Positions 1-8,560 of a DNA stretch of 64,000 nucleotides are shown one piece after another; the stretch's first letter is position 1, and every line of letters begins with the position of its first letter. The position numbers and the translations under genes are program-made. The stretch comes from Moraxella boevrei DSM 14165. GTDB lineage: Bacteria; Pseudomonadota; Gammaproteobacteria; Pseudomonadales; Moraxellaceae. The notes under the pieces were generated by a model, which had not been told where the DNA came from, made no database searches, and worked only from the letters and a program-made list of their open reading frames with translations. The DNA is taken from positions 1-64,000 of the forward strand of contig NZ_KB903810.1 in NCBI RefSeq assembly GCF_000379845.1. The letters run 5' to 3'.

Positions 1-391
1 TAGGTCGCATATTCTATCACAGTTTTTTAAGCTGTCAAGAACTTTTTTCGCTTTTTTTGTTTTCTTTTTTATGCTTTTTTTTATTTTCTTTTTTAAAAAA
101 AAATAAATATTTAATATAAAAAAGATTTCTCTTTGAAAGAAAGCTCGCTATACCTTATACTTTCGCTTTGCCCCTATCGTGGGTGCGTATTATATAGTCT
201 TTTTAATTCCAGTCAAGCAGTTTTTGTGAAAAAAATCGGGTTTTTTGTTGGGTTGGTTTCTAAATTATTGTTTTTAAAGCTTTTTTATTTTGAGTTTTTT
301 CAAAAAATTGGTGGGTTAGATAAATCAACCCACTAATTTTATTATTGCGATTATCAATCAACCGTATGTTACCAATCAAATTATTTTTAGA
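1..391. other. T-rich intergenic region without a credible gene
   Basis: This stretch is very rich in T and A runs and holds no believable coding sequence. A 67-codon open frame is present, but it has low-complexity composition and no family resemblance. A phrase around 179-200 (gggtgcgtattatatag) followed by a T-rich tract looks like AT-rich spacer I associate with gammaproteobacterial intergenic regions. That is an impression from memory, not a match. The only clear structure is the terminator hairpin at its right side. Confidence 0.5.
308..336 (-). terminator. Terminator of map
   Basis: A 10-bp stem (ttggtgggtt / aacccactaa, one G-U pair) encloses a 9-nt loop. Read on the minus strand, it lies just past the map stop and is followed by a run of T residues, as expected for a rho-independent terminator. 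Confidence 0.7.
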
Positions 392-1177
392 TTAAGTGGT
401 TAAAAAACTCAAGTCTTCGTCTGGGCGAGTGGTAAAGACTTCGCAACCATTTTCTGTTACCATCAGCGTGTGTTCCCATTGGGCAGAAAGTTTGCGGTCT
501 TTGGTAATAACAGTCCATTTGTCAGGCATAACTTTGGTTTGCCAAACGCCTTGATTTATCATAGGTTCAATGGTAAAGGTCATGCCTGTTTTTAGCTGTA
601 TGCCTGTATTTTTTTTGCCATAATGTAACACTTGTGGTTCATCATGGTATACATCGCTGATACCATGTCCACAATATTCACGCACCACGCTAAAACGCTC
701 GGCTTCGGCAACTTTTTGAATGGCTTCGCCAATATCCCCCATATAGGCTCCATTGCGAACCGCTTTCATGCCTGCGTACAGGGCATCTTGGGCGACTTTG
801 CAAATGCGTTGAGCCATGATAGACCCTTCGCCGATAATCCACATACGTGACGTATCGCCATGATAGCCGTCTTTAATCACGGTAATGTCTATATTAATGA
901 TGTCGCCATCTTTTAAAATACGCTCATCGTCTGGAATACCGTGGCAAACCACATGATTGATAGAGGTACAAAGGGTTTTTGGGTAGCCATGGTAGCCGAC
1001 ATTGGCAGGTATGGCTTTTTGTACATTGACGATATAATCATGGGCGATTTTGTCTAATGCCCCTGTACTAATGCCTTCTTTAACGTATTCGTCCAACATA
1101 ACCAGCACGTCAGATGCCAGCTTGCCTGCAATTCGCATTTTTTTGACAGCTTCTGGATTATTTGCAAGTGTTTTCAT
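392..1177 (-). CDS. map: Methionine aminopeptidase, type I
   Basis: Removes the initiator methionine from nascent proteins in the cytoplasm. The 261-residue length fits bacterial type I enzymes. All metal ligands are visible: D97 in NIDITV, D108 in GDTS, H171 in CGHGIS, E204 in TIEPM and E235 in QWEHT, with the substrate-contacting H79 in VVCHG. These positions coincide with the E. coli numbering. The gene stands alone on the minus strand, ends at a hairpin terminator, and is divergent from msrB across about 130 bp that must hold both promoters. In many gammaproteobacteria map lies beside rpsB; here rpsB is 22 kb away. Confidence 0.96.
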   Translation of the reverse strand: MKTLANNPEAVKKMRIAGKLASDVLVMLDEYVKEGISTGALDKIAHDYIVNVQKAIPANVGYHGYPKTLCTSINHVVCHGIPDDERILKDGDIINIDITVIKDGYHGDTSRMWIIGEGSIMAQRICKVAQDALYAGMKAVRNGAYMGDIGEAIQKVAEAERFSVVREYCGHGISDVYHDEPQVLHYGKKNTGIQLKTGMTFTIEPMINQGVWQTKVMPDKWTVITKDRKLSAQWEHTLMVTENGCEVFTTRPDEDLSFLTT

Positions 1178-1309
1178 AAAAATTTTGTCTTAATCAGTGA
1201 ATAAAAACCGCTATTATACGTTGTTTTTGGCTTTTTCACAAAACTATGTGGTAATTTTTCACAAAATCTGTTAAATTCCTATTTTTGACAAAATCAATTA
1301 GGGGAAAAA

Positions 1310-1771
1310 ATGAGCAAAATCAACGCAAACGCTTACCAAAAACCAAGCGATGAACAAATCCGCCAAAATCTGAGCGATGAACAGTTTTACATCACACAAC
1401 AAAACGGCACAGAACGCCCATTTAGCCACGCATACGACCACCATTTTGAAAAAGGCATTTATGTGGATATCGTCAGTGGCGAACCTTTGTTTAGTTCTAC
1501 TGATAAATATGATTCGGGTTGTGGTTGGCCTGCGTTTAGCAAACCCATTGACATGGCGGTGATTAACGAGTTTGAAGACAATTCACTCGCCCGCACTCGC
1601 ACCGAAGTGCGTAGCCGTGTAGCGGATTCGCATTTGGGTCATGTGTTTAATGACGGTTTGCCAGAGTTGGGCGGTATGCGATACTGTATCAATGGCTCGG
1701 CATTACGTTTTGTGCCATTGGCAGATATGGAAAAAGAAGGCTATGGCGATTTGGTGGCGTTAGTGGAATAA
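1310..1771 (+). CDS. msrB: Peptide methionine (R)-S-oxide reductase, zinc-less type
   Basis: Reduces methionine-R-sulfoxide in oxidised proteins. The catalytic cysteine is C126 in [11 protein letters not shown], and C71 in SGCGWPAF corresponds to the recycling cysteine of Neisseria-type Msr[12 protein letters not shown] and HLGHVFNDG are further family blocks. The two CxxC zinc pairs of the common MsrB form are absent: the sites read VDIVSGEP and VRSRVADSH. This is therefore the metal-free subclass. Start chosen because AGGGG lies about 8 bases before the ATG. The gene stands alone with a good terminator shared with convergent pilU. Confidence 0.95.
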   Translation: MSKINANAYQKPSDEQIRQNLSDEQFYITQQNGTERPFSHAYDHHFEKGIYVDIVSGEPLFSSTDKYDSGCGWPAFSKPIDMAVINEFEDNSLARTRTEVRSRVADSHLGHVFNDGLPELGGMRYCINGSALRFVPLADMEKEGYGDLVALVE

Positions 1772-1776
1772 AAGCT

Positions 1777-1813
1777 AAAAAATTGAGAATAGCATTGTAT
1801 TCTCAATTTTTTT
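1777..1813. terminator. Bidirectional terminator between msrB and pilU
   Basis: A stem of about 14 bp (core attgagaat / attctcaat) with an 8-nt loop is flanked by A-run and T-run on opposite sides. It can therefore stop transcripts of both convergent genes. Confidence 0.85.
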
Positions 1814-1829
1814 ACGGTTTGATAAAAAA

Positions 1830-3035
1830 TCATTTTTTATCGCCGTCTTCTTTTTTTTCTTCAACGTCTTGGTGCAGTGATAGCGACAAGGCGTCTTCTT
1901 TTTCCGCAGAGCCACGGGTAGATTTTAGTTTGATTTGTAAGCGTAATTCATTGGCAGAGTCAGCGTTACGAATGGCTTCATCGTAACTAATCGCCCCTTC
2001 GTTGTACAAGTCAAATAGGGCTTGGTCAAAGGTTTGCATGCCAAGTTCACGAGATTTGGTCATAATGCCTTTTAATTCGTGCATTTCGCCTTTTAAAATC
2101 AAATCAGCAACCAGTGGCGTGTTTAACATGATTTCCACGGCCGCACGACGACCTTTGCCGTCTTCGGTTCGGATAAGACGTTGCGAAATAATCGCTTTCA
2201 TATTGGACGACAAATCCATCAATAGCTGACCTTTACGCTCTTCTGGGAAAAAGTTAATAATACGGTCAAGGGTTTGGTTGGCGTTATTGGCATGCAACGT
2301 GCCTAAGCACAAATGCCCAGTTTCGGCAAAGGCAATCGCATGCTCCATAGTTTCGGTATCACGGATTTCGCCAATCAAAATCACGTCTGGGGCTTGACGC
2401 AAGGTATTTTTCAACGCATTGTGCCAAGAATGGCTATCCACGCCCACCTCACGGTGGGTAATCATGGATTTTTTGTGTTTATGCACATATTCTACAGGGT
2501 CTTCCACAGTGATAATATGCCCTGCTGAGTTTTCATTACGAAAATCAATCATCGCCGCCAATGACGTAGACTTCCCCGAGCCTGTACCACCAACCACAAG
2601 TACCAAGCCACGTTTTTCCATAATTACGTCTTTTAGTTTAATTGGCAAGCGTAATTTTTCAAAATTAGGAATTTCGGCAGCAATGGTACGAATAACCATG
2701 CCAACTTGCAGTTGTTGCTGAAATACATTAACACGAAAACGTGAAACGCCTGGCACGTTAATCGCAAAATTACACTCTAAATGCTGTTCAAATTCTTCAC
2801 GCTGTAAATCATTCATCAAACTATAAGCAAATAATTTGGTTTTATCAGCGGTCAAGGTTTTTTGGCTCAGCGGTTTCATCAAGCCTTGATGCTTGACACT
2901 TGGCGGAAATTCAGCTGTAATAAACAAATCCGAGCCACCGATTTCCACGACTTTACCGAGCATATTAAACATAATATTGCGTGCTTCGTGCAAGGATTCT
3001 TCAGCAAAGGAAAGGAGCGATTCTTCTTTTAACAT
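1830..3035 (-). CDS. pilU: Type IV pilus retraction-type ATPase PilU
   Basis: A hexameric secretion-type ATPase that works with PilT at the inner-membrane base of type IV pili to retract the pilus, supporting twitching and DNA uptake. Visible motifs are Walker A GGTGSGKST, the Asp box EDPVEYV, Walker B ILIGEIRD, and the His box LGTLHANNA. The charged C-terminal tail (EKKEDGDKK) and the missing PilT-type AIRNLIRE motif favour PilU over PilT. The open frame extends 8 codons upstream through a TTG. I chose the ATG of MLKEESL because AGAGG precedes it by 4 bases. pilT is usually adjacent but is absent here, so pilU stands alone. Confidence 0.88.
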   Translation of the reverse strand: MLKEESLLSFAEESLHEARNIMFNMLGKVVEIGGSDLFITAEFPPSVKHQGLMKPLSQKTLTADKTKLFAYSLMNDLQREEFEQHLECNFAINVPGVSRFRVNVFQQQLQVGMVIRTIAAEIPNFEKLRLPIKLKDVIMEKRGLVLVVGGTGSGKSTSLAAMIDFRNENSAGHIITVEDPVEYVHKHKKSMITHREVGVDSHSWHNALKNTLRQAPDVILIGEIRDTETMEHAIAFAETGHLCLGTLHANNANQTLDRIINFFPEERKGQLLMDLSSNMKAIISQRLIRTEDGKGRRAAVEIMLNTPLVADLILKGEMHELKGIMTKSRELGMQTFDQALFDLYNEGAISYDEAIRNADSANELRLQIKLKSTRGSAEKEDALSLSLHQDVEEKKEDGDKK

Positions 3036-3156
3036 ACAGCCTCTGATAGTCAATAACAATAAACATGAAAAATAATCGTCTATTATAACCGATTTAATTA
3101 CAAATATAATGCTTAATTTTTAAAAAATTTAAACAAAATATTTTTATCAGACAAAC

Positions 3157-3187
3157 AAAAACCCATAATCAAAAAATTATGGGTTTT
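3157..3187 (-). terminator. Terminator of the PepSY-like gene
   Basis: A perfect 12-bp stem (aaaacccataat / attatgggtttt) with a 7-nt loop lies just past the stop codon. It is followed by a T-rich tract on the minus strand. Confidence 0.8.
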
Positions 3188-3207
3188 AATAGTTGTCAAA
3201 CATAAAA

Positions 3208-3528
3208 TTAACGGTCAATTTTCTCTTTAACGATTTTTAGGCTTGGATACAACATTTCAATGTCGTATTCTTGTCCGTTTTTGGTGGCTTCAACGCTTAA
3301 TGACGGTTTACCACGGTAATCGTCAGCATCCACGTCCACTACATTATAGCCTTTTTGTTGCAAAAGTGTAATGGCTTTTTCTTTGGTAACATTAAAATTT
3401 TTGTCTTGATACACTTGGTTTTCAATTTGGTCATCCAAATCTTGATGGGCGTTTAAATCGGCGTGAGCCATGCCCATTCCCATTAAAAAAAATGCTGAGG
3501 CGAGACTGGTTAACAGTAATTTTTTCAT
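3208..3528 (-). CDS. Small secreted PepSY-like protein
   Basis: A 106-residue exported protein of unknown function. It begins MKKLLLTSLASAFFLMG and a likely signal peptidase site lies after AHA. The mature part has the PepSY layout: an acidic helix (VTKEKAITLLQQKGYNVVDV) followed by a strand pair ending YDIEMLYPSLKIVKEK, comparable to small PepSY_2 proteins of gammaproteobacteria. The frame is open another 47 codons upstream, but AAGG about 8 bases before this ATG and the signal peptide at this Met fix the start. Neighbours give no functional clue. PepSY domains are thought to bind or inhibit proteins in the periplasm; the role here is not known. Confidence 0.75.
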   Translation of the reverse strand: MKKLLLTSLASAFFLMGMGMAHADLNAHQDLDDQIENQVYQDKNFNVTKEKAITLLQQKGYNVVDVDADDYRGKPSLSVEATKNGQEYDIEMLYPSLKIVKEKIDR

Positions 3529-3835
3529 ACATTTTACCTTGTTTTGTTGGTTTAATAGCATTATAACAGATTTTTTTACCAATACAATCATTTTTGCCAA
3601 GCAATAACACAGCCTTACCAAAGGTTTACAATTTTTGAAATTTATCAAGGATTTGTATCTGCTTTGCAACGATGTTTCGTCAACATTTTTAGTAAGGTTT
3701 TTAGCAAAAACATAATCGTTAAGATTGTTTTTATGGTAATTATCCTTATTTAAGCCTATAATTTAGCAATTTTTTAAAAATTATTTTTTTAAACCGATTT
3801 TTAACCCTATTCACAACAATAAAAGTAGGCAATTT
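3529..3835. other. Divergent intergenic region upstream of ribBA
   Basis: Holds the promoters of the PepSY-like gene and ribBA. I looked for the conserved FMN riboswitch (RFN) blocks that often precede ribB genes and did not see them. No tRNA, repeat or clear hairpin was seen. Confidence 0.4.
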
Positions 3836-4951
3836 ATGGCACTTAATAGCATTTCTGAGATTATTGATGACATTAAACACGGTAAAATGGTCATTTTAAT
3901 GGATGACGAAAACCGTGAAAATGAAGGCGATTTGATTATGGCGGCGAGCCACATCACACCTGAAGCGATTAATTTTATGATTACCCACGCTCGTGGTTTG
4001 GTGTGTTTGACACTGACTGAAGCTCGTTGCCAACAGTTGGATTTGGCGTTGATGAGCGATAAAAATGGGGCAAAATTTAGTACCAATTTTACTTTGTCAA
4101 TTGAAGCGTCAGAAGGCGTTACCACAGGGATTTCAGCGACTGACCGTGCCACCACGATTTTAAGTGCAGTCGCTCCGAATGCCAAGCCGTCTGACATCGT
4201 ACAACCAGGGCATATTTTTCCAATTATGGCAAAAAAAGGTGGGGTATTGCACCGTGCGGGGCATACCGAAGCAGGCTGTGATTTGGCACGCTTGGCAGGG
4301 CTTGAGCCAGCGAGTGTGATTGTGGAAATTATTAAGCCAGACGGTACGATGGCTCGCCGTGATGATTTGGAAATGTTTGCCAAAGAACATGGGTTAAAAA
4401 TCGGCACGATTGCCGATTTGATTGAGTATCGCCTTGCTAATGAGCAAACGGTGGAAGAAATCGCCCATTTTCCATTAACGACAACATTTGGCGAGTTTGA
4501 TTTTTACCGTTTTTGTGAATATGGTTCGGACGATGTGCATTTTGCTCTTGTCAAAGGCGACCCAAAACAGGGCGTAACGGCGGTGCGAGTGCATACCTTT
4601 GAGCCATTACGAGATTTGTTTGGGATTTCGTTAAACAATAAATCTAACTGGGACAGCCATGCTAGCCTTGAGTTTTTGGCAAAATGTGAGCGTGGCGTGT
4701 TTGTGTGGATTGGGCATGGCGATGATATGGAAATGGCAAACGCCCTTGATAATCTTACCAAGAAAGTCAACCACGAAACGCCAACTGCTCGCAATGTAAA
4801 ACGTCAGCCGTATAGCACGATTGGGGTTGGGGCTCAGATTTTACGCCATTTGGGGGTAAAAGATATGAAATTGTTATCCAGTGCACTAAAATTTAATGCG
4901 TTGTCAGGCTTTGATTTAAATATCGTAGAAATTGTGCAAAAAGAAAAATAA
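3836..4951 (+). CDS. ribB: 3,4-dihydroxy-2-butanone 4-phosphate synthase with degenerate GTP cyclohydrolase II domain
   Basis: Converts ribulose 5-phosphate to 3,4-dihydroxy-2-butanone 4-phosphate for riboflavin synthesis. Residues 1-205 carry the full DHBPS signature: DDENRENEGD (23-32), THARGLVC (50-57) and HRAGHTEAGCD (139-149). Residues 210-370 have the fold length of GTP cyclohydrolase II, but the zinc-binding cysteine block is missing: RVHTFEPLRDLFGISL stands where VHSECLTGDVFGSLRCDC is expected. Loss of all three cysteines means the second domain is very unlikely to hydrolyse GTP, so a separate ribA should exist elsewhere. Such RibBA-like proteins are known in other gammaproteobacteria. 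Confidence 0.92.
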   Translation: MALNSISEIIDDIKHGKMVILMDDENRENEGDLIMAASHITPEAINFMITHARGLVCLTLTEARCQQLDLALMSDKNGAKFSTNFTLSIEASEGVTTGISATDRATTILSAVAPNAKPSDIVQPGHIFPIMAKKGGVLHRAGHTEAGCDLARLAGLEPASVIVEIIKPDGTMARRDDLEMFAKEHGLKIGTIADLIEYRLANEQTVEEIAHFPLTTTFGEFDFYRFCEYGSDDVHFALVKGDPKQGVTAVRVHTFEPLRDLFGISLNNKSNWDSHASLEFLAKCERGVFVWIGHGDDMEMANALDNLTKKVNHETPTARNVKRQPYSTIGVGAQILRHLGVKDMKLLSSALKFNALSGFDLNIVEIVQKEK

Positions 4952-4961
4952 TTTAACAACT

Positions 4962-4991
4962 ATTTAAATTTATTTAATCATAAATTTAAAT
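4962..4991. repeat. AT-only inverted repeat between ribB and comM
   Basis: Two perfect 12-base arms (atttaaatttat / ataaatttaaat) separated by 6 bases. It lies between the ribB stop and the comM ribosome-binding site. It could be a weak terminator or simply AT-rich spacer; there is no T-run. Confidence 0.4.
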
Positions 4992-5008
4992 CTACCAAAA
5001 GGAATGTC

Positions 5009-6499
5009 ATGTCATTTGCTCAAATTTTTACCCGTTCTGTGGTTGGTTTAAATGCCCCAAGTGTCATGGTAGAAGTGCATTTGTCGCAAGGCTTGCCGTC
5101 CATTACCATCGTCGGATTGCCAGAGGCGAGCGTGCGAGAGAGTAAAGACAGGGTGCGTTCAGCCATTATTAACTCAGGCTTTCAATTCCCCAACCGTAAA
5201 CTCACCATTAACCTTGCCCCTGCTGACTTGCCAAAAGACGGTGCAAGGCTAGATTTGCCAATAGCGATTGGTATTTTGGTGGCAAGTGGCCAAATTGACG
5301 ACAGTAAAGTAAAGGATTTTGAATTTATTGGTGAATTGGCATTAAATGGTGAGTTGCGACCAGTTTTTGGGGCGTTGGCGGTGGCAAGAGCCATTAAAAA
5401 TAGCAAGCATACCTTGATTGCCCCCAAAGACAACGCCCAAGAAGCGGTAAAAGTGCAGGGCATTGATGTGTTGCAAGCGGATAATTTAAAACAAGTTTGC
5501 CAACACCTAAATGGCGAACAAAGTTTGCCTTATGCTGAGTTTAAAGCAAGTTATCAAGTCGCAAGCAAGCAACTAGATTTAGCCGATGTTAAAGGACAAT
5601 ATCAAGCACGCCGAGCGTTAGAAATTTGTGCCAGCGGTGGGCATTCGTTATTGTTCTGCGGTTCACCAGGGAGTGGTAAAACTTTGATGGCTTCACGCCT
5701 GCCGAGTATTTTACCGCCTTTAACCGATAATCAAGCCTTAGAAGTAGCAAGCATTTATTCCATTGCCAATGTGGCTTATGATTTTGGGACACGTCCGTTT
5801 CGGCAAGTGCATCACACCACATCCGCCGTAGCATTGGTCGGTGGTGGCTCAAACCCAAAACCAGGTGAGATTTCTTTGGCGAATTTTGGTGTGTTATTTT
5901 TGGACGAAATGCCAGAATTTGACCGAAAAGTGTTGGAAGTATTACGCCAACCCATTGAAAATAAGCAAATTATCATTAGCCGTGCCAATCATCAAACCAG
6001 TTTTCCTGCCAATTTTCAACTGATTGGAGCAATGAATCCTTGTCCTTGTGGTTATTATGGCGATAAATCGGGACGCTGTAACTGCCGTCCTGAACAAGTC
6101 CGCCGTTATCAAGAAAAACTGTCAGGCCCTTTGCTTGACCGTATTGATTTGTTTGTTACTGTGCCAAATCTACCCATGAGCGATTTACAATCTGCCAAAA
6201 CAGGTGAAAGCTCGGCAGTCGTGCGTGAGCGAGTGATACAAGCCTACCAAATCCAACAAAACCGTCAAGGTAAACCAAATGCTGAACTAACCCCAGTTGA
6301 ACTAGAACAATTTGCCAAGCTGGGCGAACAACAGCGTAATCTGTTAGCCATGGCAGGGCAACGGTTAAACTTATCTGCTCGTGGTTATCATCGAGTGTTA
6401 CGAGTGGCTCGTACCATTGCAGACCTGGCAGGTGGTGAAAACATTGACAACTCACATTTGACAGAAGCCTTGAGCTATCGTGGTAATTTACAAAATTAA
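5009..6499 (+). CDS. comM: ComM/YifB-family AAA+ ATPase (Mg-chelatase-like)
   Basis: A hexameric helicase that promotes branch migration during natural transformation. The N-terminal part (residues 1-170) has the Lon-protease-like fold with LTINLAPADLPKDGARLDLPIAIG. The AAA+ core shows Walker A GSPGSGKT (218-225), the family block FRQVHHTTS (264-272), Walker B VLFLDE (295-300), and the cysteine cluster CPCGYYGDKSGRCNC (345-359). The C-terminal part has the SARGYHRVLRVARTIADL helical domain. AAAGGA precedes the ATG. Its presence together with pilU fits a naturally competent organism. Confidence 0.94.
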   Translation: MSFAQIFTRSVVGLNAPSVMVEVHLSQGLPSITIVGLPEASVRESKDRVRSAIINSGFQFPNRKLTINLAPADLPKDGARLDLPIAIGILVASGQIDDSKVKDFEFIGELALNGELRPVFGALAVARAIKNSKHTLIAPKDNAQEAVKVQGIDVLQADNLKQVCQHLNGEQSLPYAEFKASYQVASKQLDLADVKGQYQARRALEICASGGHSLLFCGSPGSGKTLMASRLPSILPPLTDNQALEVASIYSIANVAYDFGTRPFRQVHHTTSAVALVGGGSNPKPGEISLANFGVLFLDEMPEFDRKVLEVLRQPIENKQIIISRANHQTSFPANFQLIGAMNPCPCGYYGDKSGRCNCRPEQVRRYQEKLSGPLLDRIDLFVTVPNLPMSDLQSAKTGESSAVVRERVIQAYQIQQNRQGKPNAELTPVELEQFAKLGEQQRNLLAMAGQRLNLSARGYHRVLRVARTIADLAGGENIDNSHLTEALSYRGNLQN

Positions 6500-6540
6500 A
6501 CGTTGGCATAAAAACCTTTTTCTCCGCTTTAGTGTAGCTA

Positions 6541-6549
6541 TGTTATAAT
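6541..6549 (+). promoter_or_regulatory. Extended -10 promoter of hemN
   Basis: TGTTATAAT matches the extended -10 consensus TGnTATAAT exactly, 42 bases before the hemN ATG. The -35 region is poor, as is usual with an extended -10. No convincing FNR half-site pair was seen. Confidence 0.6.
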
Positions 6550-6591
6550 AGGTTCATTTTAAAAGACACAATACACAATAACGAGAAAGCC

Positions 6592-8058
6592 ATGAGCCAA
6601 CTACCGCCAAACGAACAGCCTTTTACCAGTCGTCCTGTAGAAATTTTGGAAAATCCATACGCCAATGCCAACCGAGATTTTCACGCCCAAATGCGATTGT
6701 TTGACGAGGACTTAATCAAAAAATACAACCGAGCAGGGCCACGTTACACATCTTATCCGACCGCATTGGAATTTGTGCCAATCATGGACGGCAAAGAAAG
6801 CGAAATTTTGCAAAACCGTGATGAAAAAGTGCCATTATCCTTATATTTTCATATTCCATTTTGCCGTACGCTGTGTTATTACTGTGCTTGCAACAAAATT
6901 ATTACCAAAAAAAATAGCAATTCGGGTGATTATTTAGACTATTTATTTCAAGAAATTAAGCACAAACGCTCACTATTAAAGGGCAATCCGATTATAGAAC
7001 AGGTACATTTTGGTGGTGGTACACCGACTTTTTTAAGTGATGATGAACTGGTGCAACTGTGGGATTTTTTGCATGAACAGTTTACATTTAGCGATAAAGA
7101 TACAGCAGATTTTGGCATTGAAATTGACCCACGAGAATTACGCCCAACCACGCTTGAAACGCTGAGAAAAGCAGGTTTTAACCGTGTTAGCTTTGGCGTG
7201 CAGGATTTGGAAGAAAAAGTACAAATTGCGGTTAATCGCATTCAATCTGAAGAATTGATTAGAAATGTGATGACGGAAAGCCGAAGATTGGGTTTTCGTT
7301 CCATTAATATTGATTTGATTTATGGTTTGCCACATCAGACGGTGGACACGCTTGCCAACACGGTTGCAAAAATCATTGACATCGCCCCTGATAGACTGTC
7401 AGTGTTTAATTATGCCCATTTGCCAGAGCGTTTTACCCCACAAAAACAGATTAAAGATGAACATTTGCCGTCTCCTGCTGACAAATTGACCATGCTTGGC
7501 AACACGATTTTGGCATTAAATCAGGCAGGTTATCAATATATTGGCATTGACCATTTTGCCCTCCCTGATGATGAATTGGCAATCGCCCAACGTGAAGGCA
7601 AATTACACCGCAATTTTCAGGGCTATACTACGCATGGCGACTGTGATTTGCTGGGTTTTGGCGTGTCGTCTATCAGTCAGATTGGTCAGCATTTTTTACA
7701 AAATGATACAGTTCTATCTGAATATCAAGCAAAAATTGATAATCACCAACTACCTGCGGTGAAGCATATTGCGGTAAAACTCACCGATGCGTTACGCCGT
7801 TATGTGATTATGAATTTGTTATGTCATGATTATGTTGATTTTAAAGATGTGAATATGCGATTTAGCGTTGATGCGGTAACCTATTTTATTGATGAAATCA
7901 GCGAGCTTGGGCAAATGCAACAGGACGGTTTGGTAGATATGGACGCTAAGGGCATTCGTGTGTTGCCAAAAGGGCGACTCTTGGGGCGTAATGTGGCGAT
8001 GGTGTTTGATGAGTATTTAAACAAAAAACATCAAAATCGGTTTAGTAAGGTGATTTGA
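6592..8058 (+). CDS. hemN: Oxygen-independent coproporphyrinogen III oxidase
   Basis: A radical-SAM enzyme that converts coproporphyrinogen III to protoporphyrinogen IX for haem synthesis when oxygen is scarce. The iron-sulfur motif is C91, C95, C98 with the HemN-specific extra C100 (HIPFCRTLCYYCACNK). VHFGGGTPTFL is the glycine-rich SAM-binding strand, and IDLIYGLPHQT is a second family block. The protein has about 29 more N-terminal residues than E. coli HemN. The start is supported by the promoter position and a gagaaag element before the ATG. Two further genes follow closely on the same strand. Confidence 0.96.
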   Translation: MSQLPPNEQPFTSRPVEILENPYANANRDFHAQMRLFDEDLIKKYNRAGPRYTSYPTALEFVPIMDGKESEILQNRDEKVPLSLYFHIPFCRTLCYYCACNKIITKKNSNSGDYLDYLFQEIKHKRSLLKGNPIIEQVHFGGGTPTFLSDDELVQLWDFLHEQFTFSDKDTADFGIEIDPRELRPTTLETLRKAGFNRVSFGVQDLEEKVQIAVNRIQSEELIRNVMTESRRLGFRSINIDLIYGLPHQTVDTLANTVAKIIDIAPDRLSVFNYAHLPERFTPQKQIKDEHLPSPADKLTMLGNTILALNQAGYQYIGIDHFALPDDELAIAQREGKLHRNFQGYTTHGDCDLLGFGVSSISQIGQHFLQNDTVLSEYQAKIDNHQLPAVKHIAVKLTDALRRYVIMNLLCHDYVDFKDVNMRFSVDAVTYFIDEISELGQMQQDGLVDMDAKGIRVLPKGRLLGRNVAMVFDEYLNKKHQNRFSKVI

Positions 8059-8071
8059 TAAAGGTTAAATT

Positions 8072-8539
8072 ATGGAAAAATTTGCATTAATTACTTTGGT
8101 TGCCGTTACCAGTTTTGCCAATGCTCAAGATATTCCAAAGGCGTTTCAAGGTAAATGGGTAACTTCCGCCATTAAATATGAACAACTCAGCCCTAAACTT
8201 GTAAAACACTATTGTAATCCAAAAATGGAGAGTGATGGGGCTGTTATTTTGACAGTTTCCAACAAGAACATGGAAATGAACTACTGGGAAGCCAGCGAAA
8301 CGGTTAATAACTTTAAATTCAGTCAAGTTAAACCAAATTATATATTAGGAACAGCAAGATTTGTGCAAAGCGGGTTTGTAGGAGATGAGGAAGGTAATTT
8401 AATAGATAAAGACATCATCTTAAATCGCAAGATTGAATTTACCCTTAAAAATGGTGAATTGATAGAGCTTTACCGAAATGACCAAAATGAAATAGGTAAG
8501 CCAATTTGGTACAAACGCTATTGGAAAAAATGTAACTGA
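8072..8539 (+). CDS. Small secreted protein of unknown function
   Basis: A 155-residue protein I do not recognise. It opens with a short signal-like segment (MEKFALITLVAVTSFANA) with a cleavage-like ANA-Q. The mature part begins FQGKWVTS and alternates short polar strands, with two cysteines (in YCNP and at KKCN, the C-terminus) that could form a disulfide. FQGKW...W near the mature N-terminus is loosely lipocalin-like, but this is weak. It starts 13 bases after hemN with AAAGG before the ATG, so it is probably cotranscribed. Confidence 0.6.
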   Translation: MEKFALITLVAVTSFANAQDIPKAFQGKWVTSAIKYEQLSPKLVKHYCNPKMESDGAVILTVSNKNMEMNYWEASETVNNFKFSQVKPNYILGTARFVQSGFVGDEEGNLIDKDIILNRKIEFTLKNGELIELYRNDQNEIGKPIWYKRYWKKCN

Positions 8540-8560
8540 TTAAACTTTTAGGATAAAAAA

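Noticed and set aside
133-336. 67-codon open frame at the window start
   Set aside because: Low-complexity, no ribosome-binding site, runs into a terminator; not a credible gene.
3529-3835. FMN riboswitch upstream of ribB
   Set aside because: None of the conserved RFN blocks could be found by eye.
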